A DNA stretch of 64,000 nucleotides from Rhea pennata (GCF_028389875.1 NC_084670.1:10635383-10699382); one strand, 5' to 3'. Positions 1 to 13,597 are shown, numbered from the stretch's first letter. The notes: a model not told the origin generated them from the letters alone. A program made the numbers and translations.

Positions 1-90
1 AGGGTGCAGAAAGGGATTTGTGTTTCCTCAGGGAGGATTTAACCCTCATTCCCCTCCATACATTTCCCATTGCCTGTATCCTTGTTGCAG

Positions 91-204
91 GCTGTGCAAG
101 GAGCAGTGAAGGTGCCTGTGGCTATGTAGTGCATGGCTTTGTTGTGGCAGGAGAAGTTATGCTTCCAGTTTGCGAAGGAGGCAGAGATGCTTACCCATCA
201 ATAA
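91..204 (+). pseudogene. FAAH-like terminal exon copy with an in-frame stop
   Basis: A pyrimidine-rich acceptor ending in CAG at 88-90 is followed by a reading frame that aligns residue for residue with the last exon of the intact FAAH at 13472-13597. Both start A-V-x-G-A-V-x-x-P-V-A and share W-Q-E-x-L-C and E-M-L near the end. In this copy the codon that is CAG (Gln) in FAAH is TAG at 127-129, and a second stop follows at 202-204. The exon therefore looks like the tail of a second, tandem FAAH copy in the same orientation, whose other exons would lie to the left of the window. The stop removes about 25 C-terminal residues. A functional but shortened paralogue cannot be excluded, because the catalytic exons are not visible. 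Similarity is seen directly; decay is inferred. Confidence 0.8.
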
Positions 205-1836
205 GAAAAGGTACTCCCTCAACAAGGTTTGGCCTCCTGGAAATGCAGCTGTGCCTGCTGATAAAGTCTCCCTTTGAAATTCCAACTCTGCTCAGACACA
301 GCTGGTTGTTTCCATTAAACATTTACCAAGCGTCTAAAGGGCAGGATCAGAGCACCGGAGCTAGTGTGCAAGTGGATGTGGGAAGTCAATGCCTCAATTG
401 CCTCCCAGGAAGAGGTAAATAACTCCATCTGCTCAGTCTGTCGCAGGAGTTATGTTATCATCACACCCAGACACCCAGAGCCCACCTCTAGTTCAGGAAG
501 CCCTTGCACAGATCCCTGGAAGCTGAGAGAGGATTTGGGTGTCACTGCATGCTGAATCTGTTCATATGCACCTTCCCAAGGCATCTGCTGTAGCTGGCGC
601 TATGGGGCAGAAGAGAGCTAGGTGGCCTGCTGATCTGTCTCCAGGTGAGAAGTCTTGTAAAACCAACAATTGTTTAGCCTGAGGATGCATCCTCTGAGAC
701 AAAGATGTCATGAAAGGGAACACAATAGGAGGTCACCTTAACTAAGTAATTGCTGTCATCTTCAGACTGTTTCTTAGAGAATGCCAAAGTCAGTTTAGTC
801 AAGACCCTTATGAATATCATCAGTTAAAAACAAAGAGAACATTTGCTATTTTAACCAATTTTAAGGGGAAACAACAATGAACTTGGCTAACTGTTTAAAA
901 TGGACCTGACAATGGACGAGAAAGCAAGTATTACAGGATTCTCTAGCCTTGATGAGGGAAGGCTCTTTACCTTTCTTTCTATAACTCTTCCGTATCCATC
1001 TATATCCATTCTATATACTCTGTTAGACTGAGATTGGATTCTTGCATTCTGTCATGGCTCTTCTGAGTAGACGGTCATGAACTAAGACAGGTGGAGAGGA
1101 TCACAGATAGACCGTGGTCTAGCTTGAGGCTGATGTCAGCTAGATTGTTGCAAGCAGTGTCTGCTTCTTGCTGGAAGAATATCAGCCAGCAGATTTCTCT
1201 CTTTCTACTGGGAATAGTCTGCTTTTGTGCTGCAACCCTATGAGGATTTTCCACTCCTAAAGTGGTATCGGCAAATTCTGTGACGAGGTGGACCCAGCCT
1301 TTCCCCACGGTGCATGTAGACATCGTGGCAGTGCTGAGCTGTATCTCACAAGCAGGCTGAAATGGGAGCAGCACAAGCTAAGGAGTTTGGGAGTTGATGG
1401 GCGCCCAAAAGGTACGTGTCCTCTTCTCTGCATCACTGCGCAAGGAAGTCTTGTGATTTCGAGCTGGATTTTCCCCATTTCCCATTGTCCTTTTAGATTG
1501 CCCAGGAAACAAGAGAAGCTATTTCTTTGCTTCTTCTGTTCAACTATCCCACAGCCATTCCCTCCCAGAGGTGGTCCTACCATGGTCCAGAAAGTCACTC
1601 AGTATGAGCCTGACACACCTCAGAGGTTCACTGGCCATGCAAATTTCTCATTCTTCACTTCCCAGTCAATCATTCTCCTCTACACACCTCACTGAAGGCA
1701 ACTCTGCAGCGGTTGGCATTGGACTTTCAAACCATTTTCTGAGCTGAGACAGTGGTGGTGGGTACAGGGACAAGTTCAGAGAGGCAGTTAAGCTGTCCTG
1801 TTCCTGCCTTGCTTTTCTTTATTGCCCCATCTCCAG
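205..1836. other. Spacer between the FAAH-like exon and FAAH
   Basis: No coding exon, RNA gene or clear repeat was recognised here. Short open frames on both strands lack family resemblance. The interval must hold the FAAH promoter and any 5' non-coding exon. There is no CpG island. The segment just before the FAAH start codon, at about 1808-1836, is a pyrimidine-rich tract ending in CAG and looks like a 3' splice site. Confidence 0.6.
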
Positions 1837-1857
1837 AGACTAGAAAGCTGCATTACG

Positions 1858-4800
1858 ATGCAGCAACAGCTCAGACAGCTTCTACCAGATGTGGAGGTGG
1901 GTCCTTCTGCTGCTCTCACCGTATTCTTTGGCTCCGCTGCAGCCGTGGTGGTCTGGAAATGGCTGGGCAAACGGCAGATCCAGGAGAAAATGGAAGAGGC
2001 TCGGAGGACCCGGGATCAGAGCATGAAAAAAATGGAAAAGGCTGTTCAGCAGTACAAAGAACAGGTAACATGTCCCTCAGGGGTCTGAGTCACATGGGGC
2101 AGTCAGGTGATGTTGTTCTGTATCTCCTCCTACTAGTTCGATCTTCTATACCCTTTATAACAAGGAGTCCAAAGGAGATGTGCTGGCAGCCTTCAACAAC
2201 AGGAAAGGCTGCTTTGAGAGGAAGGGAGATCACTGCTCTCCTCGAGCTGGATGAGATACAGTGGAAGTCTGTAGCCAGAGATGTGAATTATGCACTGGGA
2301 AGAGGTTTAGGACAACACAGGTGGTTTGGACCTTCACTGATCAAAATTCAAGCTCTTTTGGGACCTGGAAATGTCTCTTGCCTCTATGGGTGCAAGAAAG
2401 AAATGAATTTCTTTGTAACTCTGAGTTTATTCATCTGTCCATACCCTTCCCATGTATCTTTATCTCTAAAATCTAGCTTCTTGAAGGCTCTCGAGTCTTC
2501 AAAAGAGTTTTACCACGGATCCTAGCAAGGGAGGCCGCCCAGCCCAGTAGGCTGCCTAGAAGATGTTTGGCCTGACTTAACACTAACAAAGCACAGGCAT
2601 TTGGTGTCCTCTGGGAGCAACTGGAACACAGCAGGGGTGAATAAGGCAGGCACCCAGCTAGCATGGTCACAAATTCCTACAGTGACACTGATCGTTAACC
2701 CCCTTTCCTCCCTACTCCACTCTTCTGAGAATATCCTGGTTAAACCATCATATATTTACGCAGATAATGTACCTGCACATAAAGCATACCAGCTACAAGT
2801 GATATATTCAAAAGAAATTATAGAATCATAGAACAAGTAAGGTTGGAAGGGACCTCTAGAGATCATCTAGTCCAACCTACCCACTCAGCACGTCACTTAG
2901 AGCATGTTAGACAGGGTTGCATCCAGGCAGACCTTGAATGTCTCCAGAGAAGGAGACTCTACAACCTCTCTGGGCAACCTGTTCCAGTGCTCCATCACTC
3001 TCACAGGGAAGAAATTCCCCCTCACATTCAGGCAGAACTTCCTGTAGTTCAGTTTCTGCCCATTGCCTCTTGTCCTATCACATGGGACAACTGAAAAGAG
3101 TTTGTCCCTGTCCCCTTGACACCCTCCCTTCAGGTACTTGTACACATTGATAAGATCCCCCCTCAGTCTTCTCTTCCCCAGGCTGAACAGGCCCAGCTCT
3201 CACAGCCGTTCCTCATAGGGCAGGTGCTCCAGCCCTCTGATCATCTTCGTAGCCCTACGCTGGACTCTCTCCAGTAGCTCCATGTCTCTCTTGTACTGGG
3301 AGCCCAGAACTGGACACAGTACTCAAGATGAGGCCTCAGGCTCATAAATGTATATAAGATGAAACTTTAAAAAGAGTTGGCAGCACTGAGAACTACCAGG
3401 CTTATTCATCTGAGTAGTCCTTATTCACCTGTGAGCCCTACTGGCTTCTTTGTAGTTTGCCAGACTTGGGTTATTAGATGTTTAGGCCAGACTGGGTTGA
3501 CTCCAGGGCTGACAACACAGTGCCTGTACCCACGCTGAGGGATGAAGGGCCAACCTGAGACTTATGTACAAGGAATTCATTAGCAGCTTTTTAGCACTGG
3601 TGTTTGCGCAGCTGGGATTACCTCTCAGTCATGGGTAAGTGCCACAGTGCATGGAGGAAGGATCAGAAGTGATACATTGTCTTGTCCCTTGCTGCAGTGG
3701 ATGCATGAATGTCTTCTATATGTTCAGACACAGCTGGGCTAGTGTGATTTATACCATGTTCATGCCATCCACAAGGCCTATAGAACAGCTCAAGCTTGGG
3801 TTCAAACAGCCAGAGTCTGCCTTTCCAGAAAGCTCAGTTGATAATGTTGATAAAACTTAAGGGACTTATCTCTGAACTAAGGCACAGGCCCCTCCCTCAA
3901 GTATCTGGAAATGCTGTCCTGGCATCCCCTTCTTCTTCCTCTTGCAGATCTCCCATGTCCAGACTGGTGCCATCCTGTCCCTGCCCCTGGTAGAGCTCGC
4001 CGGCAGACTGCAGGAAGGGACTCTGTCCCCTGAGACAGTCCTCTACACCTACATAGAGAAGGTGAGAACCTATCCACAGCAGGAAGGGATAGGTTCATAC
4101 ATATATACATGATAGGTTCATTCATACATTCCCCATACTATGCTGTGTGGGTTGGTGGTTGAGGAGACTTGCTGGAACTGTTGATTATGGCAAGTCTCTA
4201 ATACAGCAGATATCAGAAGAAAGATATAAAAGGGAAGGGATCTCTGTCTCCTCAGTCAGACCCCCTCACGGGGTAGTCCTTTTACAGGGTTTGAGCTGGG
4301 ATATTCTAGGGAGGGCTTATCTTTCATCCTGAGCTGTTAGTCCTTGCTTTACAGATCCAGATAGCAACTAAAGGCATCTAGGTAATTACACTGTTCCTAA
4401 CTAACACATCTTTCTCAATGTGTCCTGGCAAAGGCCCTGGAAGTGACCCAGCAGACAAACTGCTTGCGACATTTTATCCCGGAGTGTGAGGAGCAACTCC
4501 ACGAAATACAACAACGGAAGGAGAAAGGGCTGCTCTATGGCATTCCCATCAGCATCAAGGATCACATTGGCCACAAGGTGCTTCCCTTTGTGCCTGTGAA
4601 ACATCCCACTGAGAGTTAGGCTTGAAGTTAGATGGGCTGCGAGGTAAGGGGGACACAAGAGGATGAGGAAGGGGCCTAATGCTCTCCTGCTTACACCACA
4701 AGAAACCTTGCTGGTCTGAGCCTGTGGCCTCACATCTCCTTGAAGCTGCATCTCTAGCAGTTAGAGAGTTGCTGACCCTCCAAGAAGATGAGCATTGCCC

Positions 4801-7800
4801 CTGCATCAGCAGTGCTGCTCTTCTGACTGCTTTCGCTTTGAACAGAAAAAGCCAACTAAGCCAGAGTGGTTTAAAGAGCAGATCTTCGCTAACCTTGCTC
4901 ATGCTGATGGAAGCAGGCTAGGGAGCCATCACATGAGTGATCCAGCTGCCAGAAAAGGATGTATGTCCAAAGCCTGAAAGAAAAAAGTACTGAGCAAGAG
5001 ATCCCAACTGTATCAGCAAGTCTGTCCCGGAACTTCCATTGGCCAAAACCAAGGCATGAATAGTTATACACCCAGACAACAGGGTTCAGCTTCTGGAAAC
5101 CTGCTAGCAGCAGGAACTGTTAACCTTGAAACCCTGCTACACTGTAGCCTGGTCACTGAGCCCCTTACCATTAAGCCTGTGTTCAGAACAGATGGACTAG
5201 TGATCCTGTCACAGGGACAAGCCCTGATGAGGACTGGCCTTGAAGACCATACTCCTGAGCTGTATTTGTTGGGCTCTGCTTCATGCTGAGTTACCAACAG
5301 AGCTAAGAGCGCTCAAGCCCAAAGCAAGCCCCAGACGCCAAGGATAACTGAGAAAGGAGTACACTATTTGCCTGGTTTTATACTGCCTCCCTGAATGTCC
5401 TCTGCTGGCTACCTCTGGAGAGCAGGATATTGGGTTTGATCTTGTGACAGTGGGCAAAGGAAGAACACCTGTAGAGTTGTGTCTGGGATGCAGGAGAGAA
5501 ATAGCATGAAAAGGAGCAAGGACAGCTTTAGGAGAAGCCTTAACCCTGTGAGTGCTTGGCAGCCCTTTGCTGCCATGGGCATCACTGGACCAAGGAGCCC
5601 TTGATGCTTTGTGCAAGGGCACACACAGTAGGGAGCAGATTAGTACCCCAACATGGGCACCAGATCTTCCTTTCCAAACTGCAGAGGAACTGCCCTGACC
5701 CTCTCTGCTGTCATTTCTCCTCTTCGCAGGGGCATCTGTCGACCTGTGGGCTTGTGCAGTTCTTGAACACCCCAGTGGAGGAGGACAGCGTCCTGGTCAA
5801 GGTTTTGAAGAGACAAGGGGCCATCCCATTTGCATTTACCAATGTGCCACAATCTCTCTTCAGGTAGTACCTCAGAAATCTCTGCTCTAGTTGTGTTCCT
5901 GAAGCCAAAACCCAGCCCAAGGGTCGGGGACAGGCAGCCTGTGTGTTTCTTGGGATGTTGCCTGTCTGATTTCCCCCTCCCATCATCTGCAAATAATCCT
6001 AATTCAGGCGAAAATAGCTTTTATATAAGATTTAGGGGAAAAGACACATCCTGAAAGAAATCTAGTGCACTTATGCATGGGAGGGAGAACTGCGATACGT
6101 GTTTTCTTACCACAACCTACAGTAGGCAGCCTGAATACAATGCTGGGACTCGGAGACCCCAGTTCTATTCACTGCCCATGCAGAGTGATCTGTGACCTCA
6201 GCCTGTACCTCAGTTCCCAACTCTTTCTGATGGAAACAAGCCATGCCCCAAAGGAATTACAGGGTGGAAGGGGTTGGTTCTGCCACACAGACTTACAGTA
6301 AGGGACAGTCAGCAAAGTCAAGGCATTAGGCTGTTCCTGACAGTCTGCTTGCTGGTTTTCTTCTGCCCAGCTACGACTGCAGCAATACCATCTTCGGCCA
6401 GACGCTGAACCCTCTCAACCACAAGAAGAGCCCCGGAGGCTCCTCCGGTGGGGAGGGAGCTCTGATCGCAGGGGGAGGCTCCATCCTGGGCATTGGGTCG
6501 GACATTGGTGGCAGCATTCGCCTTCCCTCCAGCTTCTGTGGGCTGTGTGGGCTCAAACCCACGAGTGACAGGCTCAGGTAGGTGCTGGGGCCTGCTCTGC
6601 CAGGAGCCTGCAAACTCATGTTGCTCCTTACTGAGGTATGCACAGCCCCTCTGAACTCATACGTACCTTGTCCTACACGCACTGCAATCAGGGACAAACT
6701 GGGGCTGATTGAGCAAACTGATGGTTCAGCAAACAGCTGCCCGGTCACACAGAACAGCATTTCTCTGGTGAGGGAATGGGAATTCAGACTGAAGACTCCA
6801 CAGTCCATTCAGACCTCCTGGGAATATCTCACTATTATTGAAATGACAGTATGATTTTTTTTCCCTCCCCTTCCAGTTTGTCTGGAGCAAGTGGCCCAGT
6901 CAATGGGATCCTGTCAGGTATGTGAATTTAGAATTGTTTTTCTGTCTGCTGTGAAGAGCAGAAAGGGTGGAAGGAGGGAGAGGCTAGCTTTGCTTGCCTG
7001 GACACTTCACAGGACAGCATGAGGCTTTGACTTGGGTTCAGAATACCCAGTTGTAGATTGCCACAGCTGCTTAGGATCACCTTATTAAAAAGTCATGTCA
7101 TATCTAAGGCCTACTGGCCTACTGTAGAAGCAGAAAGGTTGTATTCTCTGTCTCTAATTTGTCTGTTTAACTTAGCTGTCTTCAGTTCAAGGATCAGCTC
7201 TTTATACGCCTGTGTACATGAAGTGGAGGATGACAACATACTATTTTAGTGGGGATGTTTAGACTCTCCTTAAGTACCACTAAAAGATTGATGCCTCTTA
7301 CAACATTTGCTTTCACAGAGGCAGTCCAGATGGATGGGCTGGCAAAGCAGGAAAGGGTACTCCCCCTGCAGCTACCTTGATCTTACCTTTCCTCACAGCA
7401 GACACCTTGATCAAAATCTAAAGCAAAAACCCAACGAAGGTCAGAAATGGCCAAGACCTGTCAGAAAGCTCTCTGGAACATCCCACTTCATTGCCTGACC
7501 ATCCCTTGCAGCCAGCTTGGCTGCATGGAGGAGGAGACCAGTGTTTGGTATACCTGCTTGTTTAAAGTGGATATCTGTTCTCCTCCTCCCTCCAGTTCCC
7601 TGTGCACTGGGGCCAATGGCAAGAGACGTGGACAGCTTGGCCCTGTGCATGAAAGCGTTGCTCTGCAAGGAGATGTTCCAGCTTGACCCCACTGTGCCCC
7701 CCATACCCTTCAATGAGGAGGTGAGTCCTTAGTGAAAGAGCCCTGGTCCTCTTGGGGGTGCTTTCACATCAAAACACGAAAAGGCTGCTGTTTATTTCAG

Positions 7801-10800
7801 GGATGATTCACGATAAAGTGTTATTTGCCACTGTGGAGTTACAAAGACAGCAACAAACACCAGGGCATGGGACAGATAAAGGGAGGGAGGGTCTGGTGTC
7901 CAGCCAACTCCAAACATCCCATGGGATACCGAGGAAAAAGTACCTGCACAACATATATATTTTTAAGGGTCCACAAATCCTTACAGTATAGGTTTCTAGC
8001 AACATTAATTTTCTTTGAAGGCCCAAGTCATAATTGTTAGAAAAAGAATGTTTAACAAAAAAGTAGTTATTCTTTCTGCCTCTCGGTGTACGAGTTATTG
8101 GATTGAGAGACCCCAGCAAAGTGTAGGGAAGGAAAAGATCAGGAGCAAAAAAAAAATGTAAATTTTTAAGGAAAGATGGTGCAGGCTGGGTAACTCCTGC
8201 AGCAAACCTCCTGACTGAGGATACTTCCTCTTCCTCTGTGCAGATGAACTTCATTTTTTTTTCCAACCCATTCCTTTGCAGCAATGTCTGAACCAGCCAG
8301 TCTTGAGTGGCTATGCTTTATCTGAAGGGCAAGATGAAGAAGAGGCTGGAGAAAAAGGGTGACTTGTAGAAACCATAAGCAGCAGCTCTCTAACATCTGG
8401 ATCTTTTATCCCCTTCTGAAGTGGGCTTTAGGATATGAATAAGCCTAGTCACAGTAAAGTTGGAAGTCTTCAACTAGTGGCTCCTTTCCTTTAGGTATAT
8501 TCAAGCTCTGCTCCCCTCCGGATTGGGTACTACGACACGGATGGCTACTTCCCACTCCCTCCTTGCATGAGACGGGCAGTGCATGAAACCAGGGATGCTC
8601 TGCGGGCAGCTGGTCATGAGGTGAACTTGACCTCACCAAATTCTTCCTCCCAAGGTGTCTCAAGCTTTGCAATCACTCTTTAAAGACAGCAGATATAGCC
8701 CCCAAACCCACTGAACAACAGACTAGCCAAGGATAACAGTATGGGAAAAATAAGGGAACGGAGATTCTGATGAAAGTTACTACATCCATATGCACAATGC
8801 AGTCCTAGGCCAGCACATCGCCTACCAGATTTCTTATAGCAGTGCCCTCTCATGGGGAAACAGCACAAGTGACTAGTAAATCCACTTCTGCAGCTGTGAT
8901 GCAGACCAGACAGCAGGCTCTGTAAACATGTTGCATCTTGTGTCTGGAAGGCGGCCCTGGCCTTTTCTAGCTCTGTCCTTCCCCACTAGGGCTTTGGGAG
9001 CCAGTGTTGCCCTTCCTCCTCAATGCCCAGGGAGCCCTCTCCTGGACCACTGAGGGAAAAGGGTCATTGGCAGGGTTTGGAAAACACCTTCTCATCAGTC
9101 TAGACCTACCTGTAACAAATGTGTTAATGCTACCTGATCTTTATAGCAAGGCGGGTCTGTGTTTGAGCATGTGTCAGTTCTGCTGGGATATGGCGAAAAC
9201 TGGTGCAGTTTCTGGCTCAGTGATTGCCTAGAATAGGAAGAGGGAACGGCTCTGGAGAGATCTCAGAGCTGGGCTGAGCATTCCTCAGGGAAAAATAATC
9301 ACATGGGAAAGGGATGAACTGGGGCTCTCCACAGGTGTGTGGAGACCTAGGAGGCTGCTTTTCCGCATTTGAAGTATTTCCACAGTCAGGCACTGGAAAT
9401 TATTCACACTCCCAAGCTGCCACATAATCTTGTACTTTGGTGCAGTTGGTGCCGTTTGCTCCACCTCGGATCCACTATGTCATGACTGAACTGTTTTTGA
9501 AGACATTTTTTGCTGATGGCGGCCATGCTTTTTTGGATCTGTTGTAAGTAAGAATCCTCTGGCAAGAGTGCCGTAAAACACCTCCGCCCCATGTCTGTGA
9601 GCACCATGAGTAAAACTAGCTCACCTCTCCTGCCCTAAACAAGAGATACTCAGGTTTCTGAGGTAAGGCAAATGGCTTCTCTGCCATGATCCCCTCCTCC
9701 TCTTTGTTTCTCAGCACAGGAAATATTGTAGATCCAGGCTTGAAACCACAGGTGAATTGCTACAAGATCCCAACACTGGGGAAGAAGCTGCTGGCTCTGA
9801 TTCTTAAACCTCTGGTGAGTCCCTGGCCTCAAGACCAAAGCAGAGTGGTGTGGGAAAGCCCTGCAATGCCTGAAAGGGTGGTGGTACTGGGAGATGCCTT
9901 TAACTGGAAACCCTGGGATTTCAGACCAAAGCAAACACTTGGAAGGTCTTTTCTGGCATCTTGCTCGGATTTACGTAGTACCAAAAGGAAATGAGAACAG
10001 GACCAGCCAAGAGTTGTAAAATAATATTTCAGAGCCCACAGGAAGCAGTTCTTCAAACACTAGACCTAGCAGTGCCCAGTTTCCTATTGATTCATGCAAC
10101 TGGGAAACACTGCAGCAGGCAGACTGGAGTGTGAAGCTCTAGCCCTGTGTTTGAGGCTTTCCAAAGAGCTCATTTTCATGGCAATTCCTCACGGTTAATA
10201 AGGGTTAATGCTCACTGTAGCACCTTCACCAGGAGCATCCTTTTGTAGGTTTCTCTCTTCCTTCTTGTTTTCTCTCTTCCTGTCCAATTGGGTTGTTCTC
10301 AACTAACAGGATCAAAAAGGTAGCAGCAAGTGTGAGATAACCAAAGAAGTCTTGTTTCTGTGGAATAACATAGTAAAAAGTGTTTTATTTACCAAAAATA
10401 ATACAAGGTGACTTGTTTCATGTCAGTGATTTCTTTCGTGAGAAGCAAATATTGCGCTGAAAGAAACAAATCAGGATTCAAGTTGGAAAACAAACTAAAA
10501 TGAGAGCTACGAGGAACATTTTTAAGCAATTTCATTCACTATCAGAGCAGCATTCCCAGGGACAGTCAGGCTGAGAGTAGAGGTCTCACAAGATGACAAG
10601 TTGCTGCGCCCCACATCCTAACCCTCACAGGACTCTCTTGCCTTTTCAGTTTCCCCGCCTGGCTGACTATCTGAGTGCCTTGTGTGGAATGAGGTAAGAC
10701 AGCACCTTCCTCAGTTGCCTGCTGGGAGATGAGGTGTCTGTGGAAATGAACTGCACCTTCTGCAATGGGTGTCCATAGTGGGGAGGGGGACACTGGGTTC

Positions 10801-13597
10801 AAGACACACTCTGATCCACTCTCTGGAGGGGCTGTCCCTCTGTCCTGGACTGCACTTTAGTCTTTAGGAACACATCTCCCCACATTCCTAGTATTATAAC
10901 GCCTTCCCACAGGCCTTCAAACGTGCTCTAGGTTGCTGTAAGGTGAGAAACAATAGTCTACGTCCTGCATCTCCCAGGGGCAGGACGCAAAATCAAATGC
11001 TTAACGTTACAGCCAGAAACTCAGGAAACGTTCCCTCTGGTGGAGGTTCCCAAAGGATGTCGGGGTGTCCCAGGAACCAGATGCACACCTGTCAGCAACA
11101 GCTTAGACTCACCAGGCCTGCCTGGGATGGGGGAATGGAAAACAGCGTCTGGTCTGTCACCTCCATTTTCGGTGATTCTCCACATCAGACTGCAGTCCCC
11201 CAGGGCCTGGGACAAGTTATGAAACACTTAAGAAATTTGCTTTCAAAGCTAAAGCAAAGTTTTATGTGATGAAGGATTAAATGACATACCCCTCACATCT
11301 CACTTTCATTATGCTCTACAAAGACGAACTAGCACTAAAGATACTGACAAAGAATCCAGATCCCCTCCAACACAAATGAGGTTTTCCCTCCAGCTCTCTC
11401 AACGGCTACAGCTGTCTTGCTCCTTCAAGATGTGAAAGATTTATCTGTTTTACAACTACCTCAGGCAGTCTGGTAAGAGCCCTTCCCTCTTGTAGTAAAT
11501 CTGGGATCCAGAGGAGATTAAGGGACGTACAGAAGGTCACACAGTAAGCTTGTAGCAGAGCTGAATACTAAATCTAGCCTCACAAGAGAAACCTCCTTTC
11601 TACCTCTCCCAGACATTTGCTCAAATCCCAGAAGAAACTTCAGAGAAATAAGGAGAGATGCACTGTTTTGAATAATTGCTAAAAACCACCAAGGCTTATC
11701 AATTTGGACGATAATTTAAGCAGTATTCCTCTCCTCCTAAGGCTTAAAAATGTTACTGTGGTTTCCATTTGCAGGTCAGTGAACAAGATGTGGAATCATC
11801 AGCATCAAATAATGGTATGTTTTGAGGACTTTTCTCTCTGGCATCATGCTATGAGCTGAGGCTTTACAGCAAGTACCAGTTTGGGAGTCATTATTTAAGC
11901 AAGGGGTTGCGCAATGGAGTGCTGAGGAGAGATGGAGGAAAAGGCACAAACAAGAAACAAGACTGGGCTAGCTGGACTTTCAGGTCAACCCAGGATGCCT
12001 TTATGGGTTGCCCAGTGCTCATGCCCAAATGCCCATGCTCCATGGCCCCAGTATGCAGCATTTAGGGCTGGGTCCTTCACTGTCCCCCACCTTCCCTGCT
12101 AGCGTTACGATTCTGGAAAAGTTCCTCCGTTGTGCAGACAAATGCTGCAACCAGCTGCTGCCTTGGCCCTGCCTCTTTCCCTTACATACTGATCTGCTCC
12201 AGTGTTGACATGCCCTCTATGCTATCTCTGCTCTCTTTCCCAAGGCATATCGCACAGAGTTCATCGCCAGATGGAGGGAGCTCAGGCTAGATGTCATGCT
12301 TTGCCCTGTCCTGGGTCCGGCTTTCACTAGAGGTTACCCTGGCAAAATCCTAAGTAAGTGAATCAGAGGCTTCCCCAGGAGAGAAGACCACTGTGGCTGT
12401 GACTTACTGCCTAACTAAGCATTTTGTGGCATTACTGGCAAATGGAGACAGAAATGTAGATGAAGGGATTTGGGGAAGAGTTGTTTGTATGCAAGTCAAA
12501 GTCCACTGCACAAACCAGCCCTCTGCAGTATCTCCATCTACTTCTCAGGGGGCTTAAGGGACATGCTTGAGGTATGAAAGAATATAGGTGGCTGTGGCTA
12601 CCTGCAATCTTTCTTTTGCTTCTCTCAGCCGCTATCTCCTCCACGATGTTGTACAATGTCTTGAACTTCCCTGCTGGGGTTGTACCTGTCAGCACAGTGA
12701 CAGAAGCTGATGAAGAAGAGCTGAAGCTTTATCAAGGATACTGTGATGACCCCTGGGACAGGACACTGAAGCAGGTCTGTAATACGGAAAGGGGAGGAGC
12801 AGAAGCTGTTCAGGGTGTTCAGAGTAATAGTTTTGCTGAAATTAGGGGTTCCTAAATGCTTCCATCAATACAGGCATAGTGAGAAGGAAAAAAAAAAAAC
12901 TCTATATATGCTTTACAAATCCCTTTTTTCCTAAGTTCCAAAAGTCGCAAGTGAATAAACATCAAAGAGGGACTTGGGGGGCACCCAAGGCCTGGATCAT
13001 AGTCTCTTACCAGGAACAAGCCATGGAGCTAGGCTTCCTCGAGTAGGTCCTTCTGATAGCCACAGCCTGCAGCACTGCACTGCAATTTTCTTCTGCCCTA
13101 TGACCTGTTCTGCCAGGCCCAGGCAATCAGTAAAGTAGGGATCAGGCACAAAGAGGCTGAAGGAAAAGGGATCTGGTAGTAAGACAGCTCAAAGCAGAGC
13201 TGACTGGGGGAGTGCTAACCTCACACATGCTGCCCAAGACTTGGCAGCTATTTCCATCATGAGAACAGCAAGAGCCTTTTTTTCTGCCCCAGTGTGCTTT
13301 AGAGATGAAGCTTGCCCCTGCTTGAATAACAGGGCTCAGTCTCCAACCTCCCTGCTCTCCAGGACAAACCGTGGGGTCAGAAGGGACTAGCCAAGTGGCT
13401 CAGTCAGGTTTCTAAAAGATTTTGAATGTCTAAGCTCTTGTAACACCTCACTCCTTGTGTCCCTGCTGCAGGCCGTGGAAGGAGCTGTGGGGCTGCCTGT
13501 GGCCGTGCAGTGTGCGGCTTTGCCATGGCAGGAGGAGCTGTGCCTCCGGTTCATGAAAGAGGTGGAGATGCTTAGCTGTGCTAAGACAGCAATGTAG
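1858..13597 (+). CDS. FAAH: Fatty-acid amide hydrolase 1 (15 coding exons, 586 aa)
   Basis: FAAH is a membrane-bound amidase-signature serine hydrolase that cleaves anandamide, oleamide and related lipid amides. Exons: 1858-2064, 3948-4061, 4434-4577, 5730-5863, 6371-6577, 6877-6917, 7596-7720, 8495-8620, 9446-9543, 9715-9814, 10650-10693, 11775-11814, 12245-12353, 12629-12774, 13472-13597. All junctions are GT-AG and the phases join to 1,761 nt (human FAAH is 579 aa). An N-terminal membrane helix lies at about residues 18-36, followed by a charged helix. The amidase signature spans exons 3-5. The Ser-Ser-Lys triad is present: Lys149 in SIKD, Ser224 in PGGSSGGEG and Ser248 in [14 protein letters not shown]. 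These correspond to human 142, 217 and 241. The ATG at 1858 gives the family N-terminus; a splice-acceptor-like sequence ends at 1836, so a 5' non-coding exon is possible. Exon 6 (41 nt) is the least conserved part. It converges on NSUN4. Confidence 0.97.
2819..3338 (-). repeat. CR1 retroposon 3' fragment in FAAH intron 1
   Basis: This is the 3' end of a chicken-repeat-1 (CR1) LINE in reverse orientation. The typical 3' terminus (TAGAATCATAGAA on the plus strand) is at about 2820. It is followed by the hallmark GGTTGGAAGGGACCTCTAGA. Residual reverse-transcriptase C-terminal sequence reads on the minus strand with the motif [17 protein letters not shown]. The 5' part is missing, as is usual for CR1. 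A second, very similar copy lies at 45108-45379. Confidence 0.93.
6125..6240 (-). repeat. MIR-like ancient SINE fragment in FAAH intron 4
   Basis: The plus strand reads like the reverse complement of the MIR core: a 'gagacc..agttctattc' block, then 'tgacctcagcctgtacctcagtt', close to the 'tgtgaccttgg...cctcagttt' run of MIR. It is diverged and its edges are approximate. The call is from remembered consensus, not from a search. Confidence 0.55.
11490..11590 (+). repeat. MIR-like ancient SINE fragment in FAAH intron 11
   Basis: The stretch holds 'gattaaggga', 'aaggtcacacagtaagc' and 'gcagagctgaatac' in the order of the MIR consensus (…gttaagtaacttgcc, aaggtcacacagc, gcagagctgggatt…). It is diverged, as expected of a pre-avian SINE, and the boundaries are approximate. 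Confidence 0.6.

Noticed and set aside
7808-8284. 158-codon minus-strand open frame in FAAH intron 7
   Set aside because: Lies antisense within an intron between two confirmed FAAH exons, no domain or compositional sign of coding.
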